Source: RGIG8775 sp045660295 (GTDB lineage: Bacteria > Bacillota > Clostridia > Oscillospirales > CAG-272). Taken from it: DNA of 54,167 nt. The stretch lies in NCBI GenBank assembly GCA_045660295.1, contig JAZRDN010000057.1, positions 1 through 54,167 on the forward strand, written 5' to 3'. Made by a program: the position numbers and the translations under genes. The notes beneath the pieces are model-generated. The model did no database searches and was not told where the DNA came from. It saw nothing but the letters and a program-made list of their open reading frames with translations. Below are positions 31,935 through 40,222 of this stretch, one piece after another. How positions within the stretch are numbered: the stretch's first letter is position 1; each line of letters starts with the position of its first letter.

Positions 31935-32831
31935 ATGACTGATTTAAAAATAAGTGTTGTGGGTGGGGATAAACGGATAGTAGAGGTTATAAAAATCCTG
32001 CGGGAGAAGGGCTTTGATGTTAGCGTTTGGGGAATAGATGATGCGTATATTTCGCCGCTTTTGTGCAAGAACAATTGCGAGGAGGCGGTGTCGAATGCGG
32101 ATATTGTTGTTTTACCTACGCCGCCGAGTGAGGACGAGGTGCGTGTAAATTGTCCTCTTTTTTCTAAGGAAAGCGGTATAAAATTGCATAAGCTGCTGGA
32201 GCTTCTTCCCGAAAAGGCAGTGGTAATGGGAGGCAGAATGAGCCCCAGATTGCGTGACTTTGCCGCCCAAAGAGGGCTGAAAGCATTTGATTATTTTAAC
32301 AGGGAAGAGCTTCTTGTGAAAAATGCCGTTCCAACCGCGGAGGGAGCAATCGGTATAGCCATAGAAAAATCGCCCAAAACTCTGTTTGGCGCGGAAATTG
32401 CCATATTGGGATTTGGTCGCATAGGAGAATCGCTCGCTTATAGATTGAAAGGATTGGGAGCAAAAATTACAGTCTATGCAAGAAAGGGAGCAAGCGTAGC
32501 GAAAGCGGAGTCCGAGGGAATGATTGGCGCCAAAATATGCTACCGAAATGGGGCGAGCAGTCTTTCTGAGCTTGCAAAGGGCTATGATATTATCTATAAT
32601 ACAATACCGTATTGGGTCGTTACCGAGGATATTATTCAGAACATGCCGAAATCGACCTTGATAATTGACTTGGCGTCAGCGCCCGGAGGCTTTGATATAG
32701 TGGCGGCGAAAAAATACGACGTTGAGATAATTCATGCGCTGGCTTTACCGTCCAAAACCGCGCCCGCTTCGGCTGGGACTATTATTGCGGATTCTATACT
32801 TAATATTATCACGGAGGAGCTTACTGTATGA
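31935..32831 (+). CDS. spoVFA: Dipicolinate synthase subunit A
   Basis: Makes dipicolinic acid from dihydrodipicolinate in the mother cell during sporulation, together with subunit B. It has 298 residues from ATG 31935 (GTGAGGTG upstream). It has an N-terminal DpaA-type domain (VVGGDKRIVEVIKIL; DIVVLPTPPSEDE), then a Rossmann NAD(P)-binding domain with AILGFGRIGESLAYRLKGLGAKITVYAR and NTIPYWVVTED. It overlaps spoVFB by four bases (ATGA). Its presence marks an endospore-forming lineage. Confidence 0.95.
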   Translation: MTDLKISVVGGDKRIVEVIKILREKGFDVSVWGIDDAYISPLLCKNNCEEAVSNADIVVLPTPPSEDEVRVNCPLFSKESGIKLHKLLELLPEKAVVMGGRMSPRLRDFAAQRGLKAFDYFNREELLVKNAVPTAEGAIGIAIEKSPKTLFGAEIAILGFGRIGESLAYRLKGLGAKITVYARKGASVAKAESEGMIGAKICYRNGASSLSELAKGYDIIYNTIPYWVVTEDIIQNMPKSTLIIDLASAPGGFDIVAAKKYDVEIIHALALPSKTAPASAGTIIADSILNIITEELTV

Positions 32832-33391
32832 TCGGATATGCTTTTTGCGGCTCGTTCTGCACTCATAAAAGGTCGCTTGAAATGTTGGAAAAGATAATAA
32901 ATATGGGATACGACGTACTCCCTATAATGAGTGAAAACGTTTATACAACTGATACTCGCTTTGGAAAGGCATCCGAGCTTATAGAACAGGTCAGGGAATT
33001 GTGCAACCGAGATATAATACATACGATAGTACAGGCGGAGCCGTTGGGACCAAAGGTAAAGCTTGACGCTCTTATTATATCTCCCTGTACCGGCAACACG
33101 CTTGCCAAGATAGCCAACGGAATTACCGATACCGCCGTGTCAATGGCGGCAAAGGCGCATTTGCGAAGTAACCGCCCGCTTGTGCTGGCTCTTGCCTCTA
33201 ATGATGCGCTTTCCTCTAATCTTAAAAATATCGGCGCGCTTTTGCAGAGAAAATCGGTATATTTTGTCCCTATGGAACAGGATGAGCCTATAGAAAAGCC
33301 ACACTCATTGATTGCGGATTTTCAATTGTTGCCCGGAACTCTTAATTCCGCATTGGAGGGAAAACAGTATCAGCGCGTCTTTAAATCATAG
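32828..33391 (+). CDS. spoVFB: Dipicolinate synthase subunit B
   Basis: 187-residue flavoprotein-like subunit of dipicolinate synthase (flavoprotein/HFCD fold). Signatures: IGYAFCGSFCTHKR at the N-terminus, DALIISPCTGNTLAKIANGITDTAVSMAAKAHLR, and RPLVLALASNDALS. It ends at 33391 and is followed by a terminator-like hairpin. It functions with SpoVFA in dipicolinate synthesis for spore heat resistance. Confidence 0.95.
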   Translation: MIGYAFCGSFCTHKRSLEMLEKIINMGYDVLPIMSENVYTTDTRFGKASELIEQVRELCNRDIIHTIVQAEPLGPKVKLDALIISPCTGNTLAKIANGITDTAVSMAAKAHLRSNRPLVLALASNDALSSNLKNIGALLQRKSVYFVPMEQDEPIEKPHSLIADFQLLPGTLNSALEGKQYQRVFKS

Positions 33392-33405
33392 TGGATTTAA
33401 AGAAT

Positions 33406-33439
33406 ACACCCACGCTTTTGCGTGGGTGTTAAGCTTTTT
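33406..33439. terminator. Terminator of spoVFAB
   Basis: A 10-bp GC-rich stem (33406-33415 with 33420-33429), TTTT loop, then TAAGCTTTTTA. The T-run is five bases off the stem, so efficiency may be moderate; it may also serve the convergent remnant. Confidence 0.7.
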
Positions 33440-33704
33440 ATTTGAAATAGTCGATTCCGTCAAAGTATTCAATAAGCGAATATTTGTTTTGGTTTATGGC
33501 GGCAATCTGTTCGTGATAAGCCTTATAAACAGTTCTGTCAAGGTCGCTGTTTACTATGCCCTTGTTAGAATATTTCTGACCATCTTCAACTGTTTCGTCC
33601 GTGGGGTCATTGTCTATGTATTGGAAGTGGAGCCAACCAATGCAGTTCTTTGCCTCAAGCAAGCGAAGTGTGAAGTTCTGATAGAAATATCCCCTATCTG
33701 TTTG
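33438..33704 (-). pseudogene. Beta-agarase-like glycoside hydrolase C-terminal remnant
   Basis: About 88 codons on the minus strand encode the end of an agarase-like glycoside hydrolase (GH86/GH50-like group): TDRGYFYQNFTLRLLEAK, CIGWLHFQYIDNDPTD, SNKGIVNSDL and QNKYSLIEYFD before the stop. The match to this type of enzyme stops abruptly at about 33704, after which the reading frame is unrelated, and there is no start codon with a ribosome site. A full enzyme would exceed 600 residues. The remnant sits between spoVFB and the rlmB promoter. Confidence 0.72.
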
Positions 33705-33755
33705 ATTTGCACATGTCCCCCCGCGCCGTGAGTGAAAATTTTTGTCAAAAAGGTA

Positions 33756-33784
33756 TGTACAAATTCGGTAAAGTATGTTATAAT
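33756..33784 (+). promoter_or_regulatory. Promoter of rlmB
   Basis: -35 TGTACA (33756-33761, weak), 17-bp spacer, perfect -10 TATAAT (33779-33784). Confidence 0.6.
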
Positions 33785-33827
33785 ATAATGAATAAGTTTT
33801 ATTTTTACAGACTTGAGAGGATTTTGT

Positions 33828-34688
33828 ATGTCGAATTTTAAAAACAAGTACAATAACAAAAATAGAAATGAAAGAAATGAACGCAAAACCAATAACAGAA
33901 AGTTTGATAACGGTTATAAAGAATACTCAGAGGATAATACCGAGAACGAGCTCAGCGGTACGGTGATAGGCAGAAATGCGGTAAGAGAATTGCTTAAATC
34001 GGGACGCGCTATAGACAAGCTGCTGGTGAAAAAAGGAGAACATGAGGGTTCTGTTACCGTTCTTGTGGCTGAAGCGATATCAAGAGGAATACCGATTGTT
34101 GAAGTTGAAAAAGCCAAGCTCGACTCTATGTCAGGATTCGCGCCTCATCAGGGAATTATCGCTATGGCGGCGGAAAAGGAATACTGCTCGGTAGAGGATA
34201 TACTAAAAATCGCAGAGGATCGTGGCGAAAAACCGCTTATCGTTATATCCGACGGTATTACCGACCCCTATAATCTTGGCGCTCTTATACGTTGCGCCGA
34301 GGGCGTTGGCGCGCATGGACTTATTATTCCCAAGCGTCGAGCCACAGGACTTACACCGCTTGTTACCAAGGCGTCTGCGGGAGCGATAGAGCATCTTGCG
34401 ATAGCAAAGGTTGTAAACATAGCCGCTACCATCGAACTGCTCAAGAAAAATAATGTTTGGATATACGCCGCCGAAGCGGGCGGAAAAAGCTACTACGAAA
34501 CAGATTTTTCAGGCGGTTGCGCTATTGTATTCGGAAGTGAGGGCAACGGTGTTTCCAAAATCGTTATGGATAACAGTGATTTTATTACCTCTATCCCCAT
34601 GTACGGACACGTAAATTCGTTTAATGTCTCTACTGCGGCGGCGGTTATTCTTTCGGAGGCGGCAAGACAGCACAGAACCGCTAAATAA
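33828..34688 (+). CDS. rlmB: 23S rRNA (guanosine-2'-O-)-methyltransferase, RlmB/SpoU family
   Basis: SpoU-type knotted methyltransferase of 286 residues that 2'-O-methylates 23S rRNA. It starts at ATG 33828 after GAGAGGA. An unusual Asn/Arg/Lys-rich leader of about 40 residues (NKYNNKNRNERNERK) precedes the substrate-binding domain (TVIGRNAVRELLKSG). The three SPOUT motifs are intact: DPYNLGALIRCAEGVGAHGLIIP, AIVFGSEGNGVSK, and IPMYGHVNSFNVSTAAAVILSEA. The leader probably contacts RNA; this is inference. Confidence 0.93.
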   Translation: MSNFKNKYNNKNRNERNERKTNNRKFDNGYKEYSEDNTENELSGTVIGRNAVRELLKSGRAIDKLLVKKGEHEGSVTVLVAEAISRGIPIVEVEKAKLDSMSGFAPHQGIIAMAAEKEYCSVEDILKIAEDRGEKPLIVISDGITDPYNLGALIRCAEGVGAHGLIIPKRRATGLTPLVTKASAGAIEHLAIAKVVNIAATIELLKKNNVWIYAAEAGGKSYYETDFSGGCAIVFGSEGNGVSKIVMDNSDFITSIPMYGHVNSFNVSTAAAVILSEAARQHRTAK

Positions 34689-34748
34689 AGTAAACATTTG
34701 AGATTTGCGTAAGCGTATATACAGTAAGTTGTTAAGAAAGGAGTTTTT

Positions 34749-37622
34749 ATGGGAAAGCTTTCAGACACCGATATAAACGCAATGCTAAAGCGTATTCAGG
34801 ACAACGTGGACAAGCAAACGGCGTCCGATAAAGAGGAGAAAAATATATCTCACGAGGGCGAGAACACTCCTGCCCAGCTTATAGATAAGCTTAAGGCGCA
34901 CGTGGGAGAAAATAAAACTGCTGATGCCAAGGTCGTATCCGAGGCAGATGATTACGATATAAGCGGCTTTGAAATCGAAGATACAGAGGACGAGAGCGAA
35001 GAAGCGGTTGAGGAATCATCGGATGCTTCGATTGAGACTTCAGATGAGAATGTTGACGATAGGATACCTAACGAAGAAACCGAACCCGAAAAACTCAATT
35101 CGTTGAATGACGAAATAACTGAAAAAGAGGTTCTTGACGAGGAAAGGACTGAGAATACCGTTGACGGTGTTGAAGTTTTCGCTGAGGAAGCCAAGGCAGA
35201 GGAAAGCGAAAATGAGTCTGAGGTTGAAGCCGAGGTGGAAGAACCTGAAGCGCTTTCCGAGATAATCTCCTGTCAACCTGACAAAGAGGTAGATAAAGAG
35301 CAGGCAGCGGTTGAGCCTGTTTTCAAAGATGAAGAAGATTCGCCTAAAAAAATCAGCGATGTTTCTTCGAGCGTTGAGACCGATCTTTATGACGAGCTTT
35401 CCGCAAATGAAGAAAATACCGACGAGGGGCAGTTTGATGCCGAGAATCCCGACGGCGAGGAAGCGGTAAGAAAGCGCATAGAGCAATTCGTAAATGAAAC
35501 GCTTGAGCCTACCGAGGACTTTATATTCTTTGAAAGCCTTGACAAACGCTCAGGTCGCGGTATTGGCGACGAGGATAGAACAGCCAAGCGAACCACAACA
35601 GTCTCCGAGGAGAGTGTGGCTGTAGACACCAAAAAGAACATCGACACCACATCGGGCTCTTTTGAGAATGTTACGCTTAGCTTTAAAAAGCAGCCGCTTG
35701 AGCTTGAAGTTGAAGACGTGTTGGTAGGGGCTGAGGATGTTGGCGCGCGCAAAGAGCTTGATGATGCCGACATAAACTTTGCTATATCGCTTGGCAGTAA
35801 GGACGCTCTCGAATCGGCAATGGGATTTGCTAAGGTCAGAGCGGCAAAGCATAATTTCGTTAATCCCGCGGTAAAGGATGCGGTCGGAAACATAATTCTT
35901 AATAAACAGCGAGAATACAGAAGCTACGATCAAAACGCGGAAATAAAAGACAGTTACAGAAAAGAGAAAAAGAAGATAGGCGAGCGATTGATATTTACAT
36001 CGCTCATCCTGCTTGTGCTTCTTTTCTGTGAGACCGTATTTTCATTTGAATCTGTAAATATTCCTTATGTCAGCGATTTTTTGGATATACCGTTTTGTTA
36101 TTATATCGTTTCGACAGTGCTGTTTTTGAGCAGCGTTGCTCTTTCTGCATATAAGCTCTTTTACGGTATTACAGGTTTTTTGACTACTCGCGCGCATTAT
36201 TATACACCGATAGGCTTTGTAAGTATCATTAATACGTTGTATAACCTGTTCGTTCTGATAGCCTTTGGGTCTGAAAACCTGCCTATGTTCAATTCGGTTT
36301 GCGTGTTTGGGTTGGTTATGAGTATAATCGGGGAGTATATGCAGGTTTCCCGAGAAATACGCACCTTTAACCTTGTGTCTGATGACAGACCGAAAATCTC
36401 TCTTGAACGTGTGGACAGATCAATTGAAACCATAAAGAAAGAGAGCTATCTGAGGAGCAACGAATTCTTTGTTGAAAACACTAATTTTGTTGGAAAATAT
36501 TTTGAGCGAAGCGCTCGTAGCCCGGAGTCCTATCATGTAAAGTACACGTACATAACGCTTACTATGCTGCTTTCCTTGTTGGTGTCGGCGGTAGCGATAA
36601 TAATGACAAGAACCTTTTCGTCTTTTGTTCTTGCGTTTGAGCTTTCAGCGCTTTTGTGCGTTCCCGTTCAGTTTATGCTTCTCGGAACTTATCAGTTCTA
36701 TATCATATCAAAAAAGCTTTACCGTGATGACAGCGCAATGATCGGTGAAACGATTGCCGATGAATATGTTGGCTCGAATACGATATATCTTGATGACGTA
36801 GAGGTGTTCGATGAGCATGGGGTAAGGGTTATCAACCTTGAATCCTTCAATAACTTCAACATCATAGATATAAACTATTATTATCTCTCGGTCTTTTCGA
36901 GCATAGAGGGGCCGCTTAAAAACGCGTTCGGTGAAGTTCCCCAAAATATAAAGATTTCAGATAACGTTAAGCTTTTGAACGTTTATCAGGGCGGCATAGA
37001 GGCTCTTGTGGACGGAAAAAGCAGGATATTGCTGGGAAATGCCGATTTTCTTTCTGGAAAGGGTGTTCATTTGGGTCGTTCTGGTGAGGAAAAGCATCAT
37101 GAAAAGGATGAAACTTGTGTAATGTTTATGGCTGTAAACAACGCGCTTTGCGCCAAGCTTCATCTTAAGTACTCGATATCCTATCGATTTGAAAGCTTTG
37201 CGGAGGACATGGCGGAAAATCACGCGCAGGTTGGCGTAAGAACCGTTGACCCCAATATCACCGAGGAAATGCTGGCGGCTTTGCGTGGTGATAAGTCCGA
37301 TGCTATCAAGGTTATGCGACCTACGCCTAACGATCTTGTTCCGATAGGCAGACGTTCCGACAGCGGTGTTATAACTGCCAAGAATCCTCATATGATAGCA
37401 AAGATACTTGCCGAGGGAATTAAGGTAAAAAGGATAAATTCGGTTATCAATATTCTGTGGGCTGTATATGCTATTGCGGGAATGTGTTCCGTTATCCTAT
37501 TTTCCGTATCGGGCTCATTCAGCGCGATTTTACCCACATACATCATAACTTATGAGATCTTGTGGACGGTAGGCGGAGCTATTTACATTTTTAACAAACT
37601 AAGAAACAGGAAGTCAAAATGA
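34749..37622 (+). CDS. P1B-type ATPase-like membrane pseudoenzyme with long acidic N-terminus
   Basis: 957 residues. The first 400 or so are very acidic and low in complexity (Glu/Asp/Val/Ser-rich), cytoplasmic and probably disordered. Eight membrane segments follow in the order 4 (about 412-534), a cytosolic loop of about 65, 2 (about 601-655), a cytosolic region of about 240, and 2 (about 896-951). This is the layout of P1B-type ATPases. The large loop shows N-domain-like GGIEALVDGKSRILLGNADFL and VMFMAVNNALCAKLHL. But no DKTGT exists (the region reads YLDDVEVFDEHG), nor TGE(S) or TGDN. TM6 contains CVPV in the place of CPC. I infer a catalytically dead P-type ATPase relative. The stop overlaps the next gene by four bases. 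GAAAGGAG precedes the ATG. Confidence 0.65.
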   Translation: MGKLSDTDINAMLKRIQDNVDKQTASDKEEKNISHEGENTPAQLIDKLKAHVGENKTADAKVVSEADDYDISGFEIEDTEDESEEAVEESSDASIETSDENVDDRIPNEETEPEKLNSLNDEITEKEVLDEERTENTVDGVEVFAEEAKAEESENESEVEAEVEEPEALSEIISCQPDKEVDKEQAAVEPVFKDEEDSPKKISDVSSSVETDLYDELSANEENTDEGQFDAENPDGEEAVRKRIEQFVNETLEPTEDFIFFESLDKRSGRGIGDEDRTAKRTTTVSEESVAVDTKKNIDTTSGSFENVTLSFKKQPLELEVEDVLVGAEDVGARKELDDADINFAISLGSKDALESAMGFAKVRAAKHNFVNPAVKDAVGNIILNKQREYRSYDQNAEIKDSYRKEKKKIGERLIFTSLILLVLLFCETVFSFESVNIPYVSDFLDIPFCYYIVSTVLFLSSVALSAYKLFYGITGFLTTRAHYYTPIGFVSIINTLYNLFVLIAFGSENLPMFNSVCVFGLVMSIIGEYMQVSREIRTFNLVSDDRPKISLERVDRSIETIKKESYLRSNEFFVENTNFVGKYFERSARSPESYHVKYTYITLTMLLSLLVSAVAIIMTRTFSSFVLAFELSALLCVPVQFMLLGTYQFYIISKKLYRDDSAMIGETIADEYVGSNTIYLDDVEVFDEHGVRVINLESFNNFNIIDINYYYLSVFSSIEGPLKNAFGEVPQNIKISDNVKLLNVYQGGIEALVDGKSRILLGNADFLSGKGVHLGRSGEEKHHEKDETCVMFMAVNNALCAKLHLKYSISYRFESFAEDMAENHAQVGVRTVDPNITEEMLAALRGDKSDAIKVMRPTPNDLVPIGRRSDSGVITAKNPHMIAKILAEGIKVKRINSVINILWAVYAIAGMCSVILFSVSGSFSAILPTYIITYEILWTVGGAIYIFNKLRNRKSK

Positions 37623-39472
37623 ATAACAGTACCATAATGAAGTCTATTACCAAGCCCGGACGCTATTCGGGCGGGGAATATAATCAGATAATCAAGGACA
37701 AAAGCAAGATAAAAGCAAGATGGGCGTTCTGCTTTCCCGATTCGTACGAGATAGGAATGTCAAACCTTGGAGTGAGGATCCTTTACGGCGCGCTCAACGA
37801 GGAAGAGGATATATGGTGTGAAAGAGTATATACTCCGTGGGCTGATATGCAGGAGCAAATGCTGAAATACAACCTTCCTTTGACCGCGCACGAAAGTAAA
37901 GATCCGCTTAAGGTATTTGATATAGTTGGATTTACTCTCCAGTATGAAATGTCCTATACCAATGTGCTCAATATGCTTAAGCTGGCAGGAATACCGCTCC
38001 GCGCGTCTGCTCGCGGCGAGGAAGAGCCGATAATAATCGGCGGCGGTCCTTGCGCTTATAACGCCGAGCCAATTGCCGATTTCTTTGATTGCTTTTCGAT
38101 AGGCGAGGGTGAGGATATGCTCGTCGAGTTTACCAAGCTCTATATCGAAATGAAGGAAAGTGGAAATTACTCAAAACAAGAGTTCCTTCATCAAGCGGCA
38201 AAAAGCATTTCGGGAATTTACGTCCCATCGCTTTATGACGTTGAATATAATGCCGACGGAACCATAAAGGCATATACTCCCATATACGATGATATTCCTA
38301 CAAAGATAACCAAGCGTGTTATAAAGGATATGGATAAGGCGTATTTTCCCGAAAAGGTGGTAATGCCTTATATCGAGACTGTACATGACAGAATCATGCT
38401 TGAGGTCTACCGAGGCTGTATACGCGGTTGTCGTTTTTGCCAAGCGGGAATGGTTTACCGTCCTGTCAGAGAAAAGACTGCCGACGTGCTTAATAAGCAG
38501 GCAAAGTGCCTTTACGAGTCTACGGGATACGAAGAAATATCGCTTACATCATTGTCTATAAGCGATTATACACAGCTCGAGGAGCTTACGACAAAGCTGT
38601 TAGATTGGACCGATGAAAACATGGTCAGCCTGTCATTGCCGTCGCTACGCGTGGATAGCTTTACTAAAGAGCTTATGGACAGAGTGGCCGGTGTTCGCTC
38701 GTCCTCTCTCACATTCGCGCCCGAGGCGGGAACGCAGAGACTCCGCGACGTTATAAACAAAAACGTACGCGAGGAGGATCTTCTTCGTGCTGTAAACGTT
38801 GCTTTTGAAGCGGGGAAAAATCAGGTAAAGCTGTATTTTATGATGGGACTCCCAACCGAGACCATGGAGGATATAGAGGGAATAGCAAATCTTGCTAAAA
38901 CTGTGGTTGATGCTTATTACCAAAATCCCAAGCGTAATAAAGGTCGCTCTCCGCAGGTTACGGTAAGCGTGTCTTGCTTTGTTCCCAAGCCGTTTACTCC
39001 TTTCCAATGGGAGGCACAGGATACAAAGGAAATGTTTGAGGAAAAGCAGAAATTCCTTGCCGAGAAGATTACCGACAGAAAGATAAAATTCGCGCACCAC
39101 GATTCCGGAACATCAAGAATAGAGGCTGTTCTGGCGCGCGGTGACAGAAAACTTTCCGCTGCGCTTGAGCTTGCTTGCGAGGAGGGCTTTATGTTTGACT
39201 CGTGGGATGAGTTCTTTGATTACGACCGCTGGATGTCGGTGTTTGAGCGTTGCGGTGTCGATACCGATTTTTATGCGAACCGTCAATTCGGAATTGACGA
39301 GGTTCTTCCGTGGGATATTATAGACTGCGGTGTGGACAAGAGCTTTTTCAAGCGTGAGCGCGAAAAGGCGTACAGTGAGACTACAACGCCCAACTGCCGT
39401 GAAAAATGCAGTGGCTGCGGCGCGAATAAACTCGGAGGTGAGAGAACATGCTGTCCCAAAATGAGCAAGTAA
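37619..39472 (+). CDS. TIGR03960 family B12-binding radical SAM protein
   Basis: 617-residue radical SAM enzyme of uncharacterised function. N-terminal part (about 1-230) has a B12-binding-like domain with FCFPDSYEIGMSNLG and GGGPCAYNAEPIADFFD. The radical SAM cluster motif is CIRGCRFC (Cys267, Cys271, Cys274). HEAPEAGTQRLRD-like and GLPTET segments follow. The C-terminus ends in a Cys cluster (NCREKCSGCGANK, then TCCP) which may bind metal. It overlaps both neighbours. The following DUF2344/TIGR03936 gene is its standard partner. In many Firmicutes the pair precedes rng-rplU; here metY-metA follow instead. Confidence 0.92.
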   Translation: MNNSTIMKSITKPGRYSGGEYNQIIKDKSKIKARWAFCFPDSYEIGMSNLGVRILYGALNEEEDIWCERVYTPWADMQEQMLKYNLPLTAHESKDPLKVFDIVGFTLQYEMSYTNVLNMLKLAGIPLRASARGEEEPIIIGGGPCAYNAEPIADFFDCFSIGEGEDMLVEFTKLYIEMKESGNYSKQEFLHQAAKSISGIYVPSLYDVEYNADGTIKAYTPIYDDIPTKITKRVIKDMDKAYFPEKVVMPYIETVHDRIMLEVYRGCIRGCRFCQAGMVYRPVREKTADVLNKQAKCLYESTGYEEISLTSLSISDYTQLEELTTKLLDWTDENMVSLSLPSLRVDSFTKELMDRVAGVRSSSLTFAPEAGTQRLRDVINKNVREEDLLRAVNVAFEAGKNQVKLYFMMGLPTETMEDIEGIANLAKTVVDAYYQNPKRNKGRSPQVTVSVSCFVPKPFTPFQWEAQDTKEMFEEKQKFLAEKITDRKIKFAHHDSGTSRIEAVLARGDRKLSAALELACEEGFMFDSWDEFFDYDRWMSVFERCGVDTDFYANRQFGIDEVLPWDIIDCGVDKSFFKREREKAYSETTTPNCREKCSGCGANKLGGERTCCPKMSK

Positions 39473-40194
39473 AAGCCTGCTATTTGAGAAATAAACTCCC
39501 GCCGCTTGACGAGCCGAGAAACGTTCGTATAAAGTTCAGAAAGGTGGGCGATCTTCAGTATATTTCGCACCTTGACCTTCAGAGAACGTTGCATAGAATA
39601 CTCGTTCGCGCGGGTATTCCCATGTGGTACACCAAGGGCTTCAATCCCCACGCAAAAATCGTTTTCTCCACCCCCTTGTCTGTGGGAGCGCAAAGCGAAT
39701 GTGAGCTTGTGGATATACGAATAGACAGAGAAATGTCGTGCGAACGCATCAAGGAGCTTCTTAATAACGAGGTTACCGATGAGCTTCGTATTCTTGACGT
39801 TTATATTCCAAGCACAAAGTTCTCGGAAATAATGTGGGCAAATTATACCATTGAGGTTTGCCGAGACGGACTTGACAGCGCTATGGTGGATGCGCTTAAG
39901 AAAACGGTAAGAGCCGAGGAGCTTAAGGTAATAAAAAAGACAAAATCGGGCGAAAAAGAGGTAAATATTATTCCTCTTATCGGAAAATTTGATGCCGAGC
40001 TCTCCGCTGACGGAACCAAAATTATAATCAACGCGCTTCTCAATGTGAACGCGGACAGTTATCTCAATCCCGATCTTTTGCTTACCGCACTTGACCGTGA
40101 ATGCGCTTTGCTTTCAGCAGAGCCCGATAAAATATGGTATACAATAATGCGAACCGTTACCTATTTTGAGGATGGCGTCACATTGTTCAGATAA
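39448..40194 (+). CDS. TIGR03936 family radical SAM-associated protein (DUF2344)
   Basis: 248-residue protein of the DUF2344 family, always found with or fused to the TIGR03960 radical SAM enzyme. Conserved segments: VRIKFRKVGDLQYISHLDLQRTLHRILVRAGIPMWYTKGFNPHAKIVFSTPLSVGAQSECE. There is no iron-sulfur motif, so it is probably a substrate-binding partner. ATG 39448 has GGAGGTGAG upstream and overlaps the previous gene by 25 bases. The function of the pair is not established; a tRNA or ribosome-linked role is only a guess. Confidence 0.93.
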   Translation: MLSQNEQVKACYLRNKLPPLDEPRNVRIKFRKVGDLQYISHLDLQRTLHRILVRAGIPMWYTKGFNPHAKIVFSTPLSVGAQSECELVDIRIDREMSCERIKELLNNEVTDELRILDVYIPSTKFSEIMWANYTIEVCRDGLDSAMVDALKKTVRAEELKVIKKTKSGEKEVNIIPLIGKFDAELSADGTKIIINALLNVNADSYLNPDLLLTALDRECALLSAEPDKIWYTIMRTVTYFEDGVTLFR

Positions 40195-40222
40195 TCTCAA
40201 AACACGGAAGGAATGATCTCAA

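Noticed and set aside
40195..40222. Expected SAM riboswitch or T-box before metY
   Set aside because: Only 28 bases are available and none of the conserved leader motifs is present.
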